Shown here: positions 10,736 through 22,366 of the stretch, one piece after another | Layout of the letters: each line of letters starts with the position of its first letter | Numbering within the stretch: the first letter of the stretch is position 1 | DNA from: Climacium dendroides | Lineage: Eukaryota > Streptophyta > Bryopsida > Hypnales > Climaciaceae | Reading direction: 5' to 3' | Length of the DNA stretch: 64,000 bases | Assembly (NCBI GenBank): GCA_950106755.1 | Contig: CATNNA010000117.1 | Location: 62,001 to 126,000 of the forward strand | Position numbers and translations under genes: made by a program | Notes under the pieces: generated by a model | The model's input: the letters and a program-made list of their open reading frames with translations, nothing else | Databases searched by the model: none | What the model was told of the DNA's origin: nothing

Positions 10736-13072
10736 AATAATTAGGATTCATGGAAAAGTGAAGTTTAAAAGAACCCTATTGCTTCCTCACACTTTTTCAA
10801 GTGAAATGGATCTTCAAAAAAAAGAGAGTCTAAAAATCATGTTGTATTTAATAGAAACCAAACCAATAAATTATATTGTTTTGACGTGGAAGCATGCCCG
10901 AAAACATAACACACAAGTTGCAAATCTTTGAAATAATTCGGATTCATGGAAAAGTGAAGTTTAAGAGAACCCTATTGCTTCCCCACATTTTTTCATGTGA
11001 AATGGGTTTTTAAAAAAAAGAGACTCTAAAAATCATGCTGTATTTAATAGAAACCAAACCAATAAATTATATCGATATGACGTGGAAGCATGTCCAAAAA
11101 CATAACACACAAGTTGCAAATCTTTGAAATAATTAGGATTCATGGAAAAGTGAAGTTTAAAAGAACCCTATTGCTTCCCCACACTTTTTCAAGTGAAATG
11201 GGTTTTTAAAAAAAAGTGACTCTAAAAATCATGCTGTATTTAATAGAAACCAAACCAATAAATTATATCGATTTGACGTGGATGCATGTCCGAAAACATA
11301 ACACACAAGTTGGAAATCTTTGAAATAATTAGGATTCATGGAAAAGTGAAGTTTAAAAGAACCCTATTGCTTCCTCACACTTTTTCAAGTGAAATGGATT
11401 TTCAAAAAAAAGGGACTCTAAAAATCATAGTGTATTTAATAGAAACCAAACCAATAAATTATATCAATTTGACGTGGAAGCATGTCCGAAAACATAACAC
11501 ACAAGTTGCAAATCTTTGAAATAATTAGGATTCATGGAAAAGTGAAGTTTAAGTGAACCCTATTGCTTCCCAACACTTTTTCAATTGAAATGGGTTTAAA
11601 GAAAGAGACTCTTAAAATCATGCTGTATTTAATAGAAACCAAACCAATAAATTATATCGATTTGACGTGGAAGCATGTCCAAAAACATAACACACAAGTT
11701 GCAAATCTTTGAAATAATTAGGATTCATGGAAAAGTGAAGTTTAAAAGAACCCTATTGCTTCCTCACACTTTTTCAAGTGAAATGGGTTTTTAAAAAAAA
11801 GGGACTCTAAAAATCATGCTGTATTTAATAGAAACCAAACCAATAAATTATATCGATTTGACGTGGAAGCATGTCTGAAAACATAACACTCAAGTTGCAA
11901 ATCTTTGAAATAATTAGGATTCATGGAAAAGTGAAGTTTAAGAGAACCCTATTGCTTCCCCACACATTTCCAAGTGAAATGGGTTTAAAAAAAGAGACTC
12001 TTAAAATCATGCTGTATTTAATAGAAACCAAACCAATAAATTATATCGATTTGACGTGGAAGCATGTCTGAAAACATAACACTCAAGTTGCAAATCTTTG
12101 AAATAATTAGGATTCATGGAAAAGTGAAGTTTAAGAGAACCCTATTGCTTCCCCACACATTTCCAAGTGAAATGGGTTTAAAAAAAGAGACTCTTAAAAT
12201 CATGCTGTATTTAATAGAAACCAAACCAATAAATTATATCGATTTGACGTGGAAGCATGTCCGAAAACATAACACACAAGTTGCAAATCTTTGAAATAAT
12301 TAGGATTCATGGAAAAGTGAAGTTTAAGAGAACCCTATTGCTTCCCCACACTTTTTCAAGTGAAATGGGTTTTTAAAAAAAAGGGACTCTAAAAATCATG
12401 CTGTATTTAATAGAAACCAAACCAATAAATTATATCGATATGACGTGGAAGCATGTCCAAAAACATAACACACAAGTTGCAAATCTTTGAAATAATTAGG
12501 ATTCATGGAAAAGTGAAGTTTAAGAGAACCCTATTGCTTCCCCACACTTTTTCAATTGAAATGGGTTTAAAGAAAGAGACTCTTAAAATCATGCTGTATT
12601 TAATAGAAACCAAACCAATAAATTATATCGATTTGACGTGGAAGCATGTCCGAAAACATAACACACAAGTTGCAAATCTTTGAAATAATTAGGATTCATG
12701 GAAAAGTGAAGTTTAAGAGAACCCTATTGCTTCCCCACACTTTTTCAAGTGAAATGGGTTTTTAAAAAAAAGGGACTCTAAAAATCATGCTGTATTTAAT
12801 AGAAACCAAACCAATAAATTATATCGATATGACGTGGAAGCATGTCCAAAAACATAACACACAAGTTGCAAATCTTTGAAATAATTAGGATTCATGGAAA
12901 AGTGAAGTTTAAGAGAACCCTATTGCTTCCCCACACTTTTTCAATTGAAATGGGTTTAAAGAAAGAGACTCTTAAAATCATGCTGTATTTAATAGAAACC
13001 AAACCAATAAATTATATCGATTTGACGTGGAAGCATGTCCAAAAACATAACACACAAGTTGCAAATCTTTGA
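10736..13072 (+). repeat. HOR copy A2: 12 monomers (2337 bp)
   Basis: This copy has seven L and five S monomers. The order is the four-L cassette (GATCTTC, CATTTTTTCATG, GTGACTC, GATTTTC), a short monomer with CCCAACAC, L, S2, S2, L with TCGATATG, S1, L with TCGATATG, S1. The cassette and the next six monomers match copy A1 at an offset of 3694 bp and copy A3 at 2337 bp. The CCCAACAC marker is shared by A2 and A3 but not A1. Confidence 0.85.
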
Positions 13073-14824
13073 AATAATTAGGATTCATGGAAAAGTGAAG
13101 TTTAAAAGAACCCTATTGCTTCCTCACACTTTTTCAAGTGAAATGGATCTTCAAAAAAAAGAGAGTCTAAAAATCATGTTGTATTTAATAGAAACCAAAC
13201 CAATAAATTATATTGTTTTGACGTGGAAGCATGCCCGAAAACATAACACACAAGTTGCAAATCTTTGAAATAATTCGGATTCATGGAAAAGTGAAGTTTA
13301 AGAGAACCCTATTGCTTCCCCACATTTTTTCATGTGAAATGGGTTTTTAAAAAAAAGAGACTCTAAAAATCATGCTGTATTTAATAGAAACCAAACCAAT
13401 AAATTATATCGATATGACGTGGAAGCATGTCCAAAAACATAACACACAAGTTGCAAATCTTTGAAATAATTAGGATTCATGGAAAAGTGAAGTTTAAAAG
13501 AACCCTATTGCTTCCCCACACTTTTTCAAGTGAAATGGGTTTTTAAAAAAAAGTGACTCTAAAAATCATGCTGTATTTAATAGAAACCAAACCAATAAAT
13601 TATATCGATTTGACGTGGATGCATGTCCGAAAACATAACACACAAGTTGGAAATCTTTGAAATAATTAGGATTCATGGAAAAGTGAAGTTTAAAAGAACC
13701 CTATTGCTTCCTCACACTTTTTCAAGTGAAATGGATTTTCAAAAAAAAGGGACTCTAAAAATCATAGTGTATTTAATAGAAACCAAACCAATAAATTATA
13801 TCAATTTGACGTGGAAGCATGTCCGAAAACATAACACACAAGTTGCAAATCTTTGAAATAATTAGGATTCATGGAAAAGTGAAGTTTAAGTGAACCCTAT
13901 TGCTTCCCAACACTTTTTCAATTGAAATGGGTTTAAAGAAAGAGACTCTTAAAATCATGCTGTATTTAATAGAAACCAAACCAATAAATTATATTGATTT
14001 GACGTGGAAGCATGTCCAAAAACATAACACACAAGTTGCAAATCTTTGAAATAATTAGGATTCATGGAAAAGTGAAGTTTAAAAGAACCCTATTGCTTCC
14101 TCACACTTTTTCAAGTGAAATGGGTTTTTAAAAAAAAGGGACTCTAAAAATCATGCTGTATTTAATAGAAACCAAACCAATAAATTATATCGATTTGACG
14201 TGGAAGCATGTCTGAAAACATAACACTCAAGTTGCAAATCTTTGAAATAATTAGGATTCATGGAAAAGTGAAGTTTAAGAGAACCCTATTGCTTCCCCAC
14301 ACATTTCCAAGTGAAATGGGTTTAAAAAAAGAGACTCTTAAAATCATGCTGTATTTAATAGAAACCAAACCAATAAATTATATCGATTTGACGTGGAAGC
14401 ATGTCTGAAAACATAACACTCAAGTTGCAAATCTTTGAAATAATTAGGATTCATGGAAAAGTGAAGTTTAAGAGAACCCTATTGCTTCCCCACACATTTC
14501 CAAGTGAAATGGGTTTAAAAAAAGAGACTCTTAAAATCATGCTGTATTTAATAGAAACCAAACCAATAAATTATATCGATTTGACGTGGAAGCATGTCTG
14601 AAAACATAACACTCAAGTTGCAAATCTTTGAAATAATTAGGATTCATGGAAAAGTGAAGTTTAAGAGAACCCTATTGCTTCCCCACACATTTCCAAGTGA
14701 AATGGGTTTAAAAAAAGAGACTCTTAAAATCATGCTGTATTTAATAGAAACCAAACCAATAAATTATATCGATTTGACGTGGAAGCATGTCCGAAAACAT
14801 AACACACAAGTTGCAAATCTTTGA
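13073..14824 (+). repeat. HOR copy A3: partial, runs into the S core
   Basis: The copy repeats the four-L cassette, the CCCAACAC short monomer (here with ATTGATTTG instead of ATCGATTTG), L, and S2, S2. It then adds a third consecutive S2 (14632) and leaves the register of A2. The next L monomer, at 14825, starts the 7-mer HOR. The third S2 may mark where the S-rich core was seeded. Confidence 0.8.
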
Positions 14825-16178
14825 AATAATTAGGATTCATGGAAAAGTGAAGTTTAAGAGAACCCTATTGCTTCCCCACACTTTTTCAAGTGAAATGGGT
14901 TTTTAAAAAAAAGGGACTCTAAAAATCATGCTGTGTTTAATAGAAACCAAACCAATAAATTATATCGATTTGACGTGGAAGCATGTCTGAAAACATAACA
15001 CTCAAGTTGCAAATCTTTGAAATAATTAGGATTCATGGAAAAGTGAAGTTTAAGAGAACCCTATTGCTTCCCCACACATTTCCAAGTGAAATGGGTTTAA
15101 AAAAAGAGACTCTTAAAATCATGCTGTATTTAATAGAAACCAAACCAATAAATTATATCGATTTGACGTGGAAGCATGTCTGAAAACATAACACTCAAGT
15201 TGCAAATCTTTGAAATAATTAGGATTCATGGAAAAGTGAAGTTTAAGAGAACCCTATTGCTTCCCCACACATTTCCAAGTGAAATGGGTTTAAAAAAAGA
15301 GACTCTTAAAATCATGCTGTATTTAATAGAAACCAAACCAATAAATTATATCGATTTGACGTGGAAGCATGTCCGAAAACATAACACACAAGTTGCAAAT
15401 CTTTGAAATAATTAGGATTCATGGAAAAGTGAAGTTTAAGAGAACCCTATTGCTTCCCCACACTTTTTCAATTGAAATGGGTTTAAAGAAAGAGACTCTT
15501 AAAATCATGCTGTATTTAATAGAAACCAAACCAATAAATTATATCGATTTGACGTGGAAGCATGTCTGAAAGCATAACACTCAAGTTGCAAATCTTTGAA
15601 ATAATTAGGATTCATGGAAAAGTGAAGTTTAAGAGAACCCTATTGCTTCCCCACACATTTCCAAGTGAAATGGGTTTAAAAAAAGAGACTCTTAAAATCA
15701 TGCTGTATTTAATAGAAACCAAACCAATAAATTATATCGATTTGACGTGGAAGCATGTCCGAAAACATAACACACAAGTTGCAAATCTTTGAAATAATTA
15801 GGATTCATGGAAAAGTGAAGTTTAAGAGAACCCTATTGCTTCCCCACACATTTCCAAGTGAAATGGGTTTAAAAAAAGAGACTCTTAAAATCATGCTGTA
15901 TTTAATAGAAACCAAACCAATAAATTATATCGATTTGACGTGGAAGCATGTCTGAAAACATAACACTCAAGTTGCAAATCTTTGAAATAATTAGGATTCA
16001 TGGAAAAGTGAAGTTTAAGAGAACCCTATTGCTTCCCCACACTTTTTCAATTGAAATGGGTTTAAAAAAAGAGACTCTTAAAATCATGCTGTATTTAATA
16101 GAAACCAAACCAATAAATTATATCGATTTGACGTGGAAGCATGTCCGAAAACATAACACACAAGTTGCAAATCTTTGA
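14825..16178 (+). repeat. Core HOR 7-mer, copy 1 (1354 bp)
   Basis: One L monomer with the marker CTGTGTTTAATAG is followed by S2, S2, S1, S2, S2 and an S1/S2 mixture. The S2 at 15600 is preceded by the rare TCTGAAAGCATAAC. The same layout follows at 16179 and 17533, each 1354 bp further on. This copy differs by TCCG before the sixth monomer, where later copies have TCTG with ACAGTCAAG. Confidence 0.87.
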
Positions 16179-17532
16179 AATAATTAGGATTCATGGAAAA
16201 GTGAAGTTTAAGAGAACCCTATTGCTTCCCCACACTTTTTCAAGTGAAATGGGTTTTTAAAAAAAAGGGACTCTAAAAATCATGCTGTGTTTAATAGAAA
16301 CCAAACCAATAAATTATATCGATTTGACGTGGAAGCATGTCTGAAAACATAACACTCAAGTTGCAAATCTTTGAAATAATTAGGATTCATGGAAAAGTGA
16401 AGTTTAAGAGAACCCTATTGCTTCCCCACACATTTCCAAGTGAAATGGGTTTAAAAAAAGAGACTCTTAAAATCATGCTGTATTTAATAGAAACCAAACC
16501 AATAAATTATATCGATTTGACGTGGAAGCATGTCTGAAAACATAACACTCAAGTTGCAAATCTTTGAAATAATTAGGATTCATGGAAAAGTGAAGTTTAA
16601 GAGAACCCTATTGCTTCCCCACACATTTCCAAGTGAAATGGGTTTAAAAAAAGAGACTCTTAAAATCATGCTGTATTTAATAGAAACCAAACCAATAAAT
16701 TATATCGATTTGACGTGGAAGCATGTCCAAAAACATAACACACAAGTTGCAAATCTTTGAAATAATTAGGATTCATGGAAAAGTGAAGTTTAAGAGAACC
16801 CTATTGCTTCCCCACACTTTTTCAATTGAAATGGGTTTAAAGAAAGAGACTCTTAAAATCATGCTGTATTTAATAGAAACCAAACCAATAAATTATATCG
16901 ATTTGACGTGGAAGCATGTCTGAAAGCATAACACTCAAGTTGCAAATCTTTGAAATAATTAGGATTCATGGAAAAGTGAAGTTTAAGAGAACCCTATTGC
17001 TTCCCCACACATTTCCAAGTGAAATGGGTTTAAAAAAAGAGACTCTTAAAATCATGCTGTATTTAATAGAAACCAAACCAATAAATTATATCGATTTGAC
17101 GTGGAAGCATGTCTGAAAACATAACAGTCAAGTTGCAAATCTTTGAAATAATTAGGATTCATGGAAAAGTGAAGTTTAAGAGAACCCTATTGCTTCCCCA
17201 CACATTTCCAAGTGAAATGGGTTTAAAAAAAGAGACTCTTAAAATCATGCTGTATTTAATAGAAACCAAACCAATAAATTATATCGATTTGACGTGGAAG
17301 CATGTCTGAAAACATAACAGTCAAGTTGCAAATCTTTGAAATAATTAGGATTCATGGAAAAGTGAAGTTTAAGAGAACCCTATTGCTTCCCCACACTTTT
17401 TCAATTGAAATGGGTTTAAAAAAAGAGACTCTTAAAATCATGCTGTATTTAATAGAAACCAAACCAATAAATTATATCGATTTGACGTGGAAGCATGTCC
17501 GAAAACATAACACACAAGTTGCAAATCTTTGA
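16179..17532 (+). repeat. Core HOR 7-mer, copy 2 (1354 bp)
   Basis: The layout matches copy 1 (L, S2, S2, S1, S2, S2, S1-type). Copy-specific bases include TCCA just before the S1 at 16761 and ACAGTCAAG before the last two monomers. The AAGCATAAC marker again precedes the fifth monomer. Confidence 0.87.
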
Positions 17533-18886
17533 AATAATTAGGATTCATGGAAAAGTGAAGTTTAAGAGAACCCTATTGCTTCCCCACACTTTTTCAAGTG
17601 AAATGGGTTTTTAAAAAAAAGGGACTCTAAAAATCATGCTGTGTTTAATAGAAACCAAACCAATAAATTATATCGATTTGACGTGGAAGCATGTCTGAAA
17701 ACATAACAGTCAAGTTGCAAATCTTTGAAATAATTAGGATTCATGGAAAAGTGAAGTTTAAGAGAACCCTATTGCTTCCCCACACATTTCCAAGTGAAAT
17801 GGGTTTAAAAAAAGAGACTCTTAAAATCATGCTGTATTTAATAGAAACCAAACCAATAAATTATATCGATTTGACGTGGAAGCATGTCTGAAAACATAAC
17901 ACTCAAGTTGCAAATCTTTGAAATAATTAGGATTCATGGAAAAGTGAAGTTTAAGAGAACCCTATTGCTTCCCCACACATTTCCAAGTGAAATGGGTTTA
18001 AAAAAAGAGACTCTTAAAATCATGCTGTATTTAATAGAAACCAAACCAATAAATTATATCGATTTGACGTGGAAGCATGTCCGAAAACATAACACACAAG
18101 TTGCAAATCTTTGAAATAATTAGGATTCATGGAAAAGTGAAGTTTAAGAGAACCCTATTGCTTCCCCACACTTTTTCAATTGAAATGGGTTTAAAGAAAG
18201 AGACTCTTAAAATCATGCTGTATTTAATAGAAACCAAACCAATAAATTATATCGATTTGACGTGGAAGCATGTCTGAAAGCATAACACTCAAGTTGCAAA
18301 TCTTTGAAATAATTAGGATTCATGGAAAAGTGAAGTTTAAGAGAACCCTATTGCTTCCCCACACATTTCCAAGTGAAATGGGTTTAAAAAAAGAGACTCT
18401 TAAAATCATGCTGTATTTAATAGAAACCAAACCAATAAATTATATCGATTTGACGTGGAAGCATGTCTGAAAACATAACAGTCAAGTTGCAAATCTTTGA
18501 AATAATTAGGATTCATGGAAAAGTGAAGTTTAAGAGAACCCTATTGCTTCCCCACACATTTCCAAGTGAAATGGGTTTAAAAAAAGAGACTCTTAAAATC
18601 ATGCTGTATTTAATAGAAACCAAACGAATAAATTATATCGATTTGACGTGGAAGCATGTCTGAAAACATAACACTCAAGTTGCAAATCTTTGAAATAATT
18701 AGGATTCATGGAAAAGTGAAGTTTAAGAGAACCCTATTGCTTCCCCACACTTTTTCAATTGAAATGGGTTTAAAGAAAGAGACTCTTAAAATCATGCTGT
18801 ATTTAATAGAAACCAAACCAATAAATTATATCGATTTGACGTGGAAGCATGTCCGAAAACATAACACACAAGTTGCAAATCTTTGA
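17533..18886 (+). repeat. Core HOR 7-mer, copy 3 (1354 bp)
   Basis: This third 7-mer copy carries the new marker AAACGAATAAATT at about 18622, in its sixth monomer, where other monomers have AAACCAATAAATT. From about 17922 its sequence is also in register with the following 9-mer at 1740 bp. It is therefore the copy from which the 9-mer form appears to derive. Confidence 0.86.
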
Positions 18887-20626
18887 AATAATTAGGATTC
18901 ATGGAAAAGTGAAGTTTAAGAGAACCCTATTGCTTCCCCACACTTTTTCAAGTGAAATGGGTTTTTAAAAAAAAGGGACTCTAAAAATCATGCTGTGTTT
19001 AATAGAAACCAAACCAATAAATTATATCGATTTGACGTGGAAGCATGTCTGAAAACATAACACTCAAGTTGCAAATCTTTGAAATAATTAGGATTCATGG
19101 AAAAGTGAAGTTTAAGAGAACCCTATTGCTTCCCCACACATTTCCAAGTGAAATGGGTTTAAAAAAAGAGACTCTTAAAATCATGCTGTATTTAATAGAA
19201 ACCAAACCAATAAATTATATCGATTTGACGTGGAAGCATGTCTGAAAACATAACACTCAAGTTGCAAATCTTTGAAATAATTAGGATTCATGGAAAAGTG
19301 AAGTTTAAGAGAACCCTATTGCTTCCCCACACATTTCCAAGTGAAATGGGTTTAAAAAAAGAGACTCTTAAAATCATGCTGTATTTAATAGAAACCAAAC
19401 CAATAAATTATATCGATTTGACGTGGAAGCATGTCCGAAAACATAACACACAAGTTGCAAATCTTTGAAATAATTAGGATTCATGGAAAAGTGAAGTTTA
19501 AGAGAACCCTATTGCTTCCCCACACTTTTTCAATTGAAATGGGTTTAAAGAAAGAGACTCTTAAAATCATGCTGTATTTAATAGAAACCAAACCAATAAA
19601 TTATATCGATTTGACGTGGAAGCATGTCTGAAAACATAACACTCAAGTTGCAAATCTTTGAAATAATTAGGATTCATGGAAAAGTGAAGTTTAAGAGAAC
19701 CCTATTGCTTCCCCACACATTTCCAAGTGAAATGGGTTTAAAAAAAGAGACTCTTAAAATCATGCTGTATTTAATAGAAACCAAACCAATAAATTATATC
19801 GATTTGACGTGGAAGCATGTCCGAAAACATAACACACAAGTTGCAAATCTTTGAAATAATTAGGATTCATGGAAAAGTGAAGTTTAAGAGAACCCTATTG
19901 CTTCCCCACACTTTTTCAATTGAAATGGGTTTAAAGAAAGAGACTCTTAAAATCATGCTGTATTTAATAGAAACCAAACCAATAAATTATATCGATTTGA
20001 CGTGGAAGCATGTCTGAAAGCATAACACTCAAGTTGCAAATCTTTGAAATAATTAGGATTCATGGAAAAGTGAAGTTTAAGAGAACCCTATTGCTTCCCC
20101 ACACATTTCCAAGTGAAATGGGTTTAAAAAAAGAGACTCTTAAAATCATGCTGTATTTAATAGAAACCAAACCAATAAATTATATCGATTTGACGTGGAA
20201 GCATGTCTGAAAACATAACAGTCAAGTTGCAAATCTTTGAAATAATTAGGATTCATGGAAAAGTGAAGTTTAAGAGAACCCTATTGCTTCCCCACACATT
20301 TCCAAGTGAAATGGGTTTAAAAAAAGAGACTCTTAAAATCATGCTGTATTTAATAGAAACCAAACGAATAAATTATATCGATTTGACGTGGAAGCATGTC
20401 TGAAAACATAACACTCAAGTTGCAAATCTTTGAAATAATTAGGATTCATGGAAAAGTGAAGTTTAAGAGAACCCTATTGCTTCCCCACACTTTTTCAATT
20501 GAAATGGGTTTAAAGAAAGAGACTCTTAAAATCATGCTGTATTTAATAGAAACCAAACCAATAAATTATATCGATTTGACGTGGAAGCATGTCCGAAAAC
20601 ATAACACACAAGTTGCAAATCTTTGA
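18887..20626 (+). repeat. Core HOR 9-mer, copy 1 (1740 bp)
   Basis: The order is L, S2, S2, S1, S2, S1, S2 (AAGCATAAC marker), S2 (AAACGAAT marker), S1. Compared with the 7-mer it has one additional S2-S1 pair after the fourth monomer. All markers recur at 20627-22366. I noticed no difference between the two copies by eye, so this is one of the most recent duplications in the window. Confidence 0.88.
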
Positions 20627-22366
20627 AATAATTAGGATTCATGGAAAAGTGAAGTTTAAGAGAACCCTATTGCTTCCCCACACTTTTTCAAGTGAAATGG
20701 GTTTTTAAAAAAAAGGGACTCTAAAAATCATGCTGTGTTTAATAGAAACCAAACCAATAAATTATATCGATTTGACGTGGAAGCATGTCTGAAAACATAA
20801 CACTCAAGTTGCAAATCTTTGAAATAATTAGGATTCATGGAAAAGTGAAGTTTAAGAGAACCCTATTGCTTCCCCACACATTTCCAAGTGAAATGGGTTT
20901 AAAAAAAGAGACTCTTAAAATCATGCTGTATTTAATAGAAACCAAACCAATAAATTATATCGATTTGACGTGGAAGCATGTCTGAAAACATAACACTCAA
21001 GTTGCAAATCTTTGAAATAATTAGGATTCATGGAAAAGTGAAGTTTAAGAGAACCCTATTGCTTCCCCACACATTTCCAAGTGAAATGGGTTTAAAAAAA
21101 GAGACTCTTAAAATCATGCTGTATTTAATAGAAACCAAACCAATAAATTATATCGATTTGACGTGGAAGCATGTCCGAAAACATAACACACAAGTTGCAA
21201 ATCTTTGAAATAATTAGGATTCATGGAAAAGTGAAGTTTAAGAGAACCCTATTGCTTCCCCACACTTTTTCAATTGAAATGGGTTTAAAGAAAGAGACTC
21301 TTAAAATCATGCTGTATTTAATAGAAACCAAACCAATAAATTATATCGATTTGACGTGGAAGCATGTCTGAAAACATAACACTCAAGTTGCAAATCTTTG
21401 AAATAATTAGGATTCATGGAAAAGTGAAGTTTAAGAGAACCCTATTGCTTCCCCACACATTTCCAAGTGAAATGGGTTTAAAAAAAGAGACTCTTAAAAT
21501 CATGCTGTATTTAATAGAAACCAAACCAATAAATTATATCGATTTGACGTGGAAGCATGTCCGAAAACATAACACACAAGTTGCAAATCTTTGAAATAAT
21601 TAGGATTCATGGAAAAGTGAAGTTTAAGAGAACCCTATTGCTTCCCCACACTTTTTCAATTGAAATGGGTTTAAAGAAAGAGACTCTTAAAATCATGCTG
21701 TATTTAATAGAAACCAAACCAATAAATTATATCGATTTGACGTGGAAGCATGTCTGAAAGCATAACACTCAAGTTGCAAATCTTTGAAATAATTAGGATT
21801 CATGGAAAAGTGAAGTTTAAGAGAACCCTATTGCTTCCCCACACATTTCCAAGTGAAATGGGTTTAAAAAAAGAGACTCTTAAAATCATGCTGTATTTAA
21901 TAGAAACCAAACCAATAAATTATATCGATTTGACGTGGAAGCATGTCTGAAAACATAACAGTCAAGTTGCAAATCTTTGAAATAATTAGGATTCATGGAA
22001 AAGTGAAGTTTAAGAGAACCCTATTGCTTCCCCACACATTTCCAAGTGAAATGGGTTTAAAAAAAGAGACTCTTAAAATCATGCTGTATTTAATAGAAAC
22101 CAAACGAATAAATTATATCGATTTGACGTGGAAGCATGTCTGAAAACATAACACTCAAGTTGCAAATCTTTGAAATAATTAGGATTCATGGAAAAGTGAA
22201 GTTTAAGAGAACCCTATTGCTTCCCCACACTTTTTCAATTGAAATGGGTTTAAAGAAAGAGACTCTTAAAATCATGCTGTATTTAATAGAAACCAAACCA
22301 ATAAATTATATCGATTTGACGTGGAAGCATGTCCGAAAACATAACACACAAGTTGCAAATCTTTGA
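20627..22366 (+). repeat. Core HOR 9-mer, copy 2 (1740 bp)
   Basis: This copy has the same nine-monomer order and markers as 18887-20626, including CTGTGTTT near 20732 and AAACGAAT near 20362 (previous copy) and 22102 (this copy). The 1740-bp register extends beyond it to about 23334. Confidence 0.88.

Noticed and set aside
18887..22366. Identical 1740-bp copies as a pure assembly artefact
   Set aside because: Markers such as AAACGAAT extend out of register into the preceding 7-mer copy, and the next unit differs in structure, so real duplication is more likely. Long-read support was not available to me.
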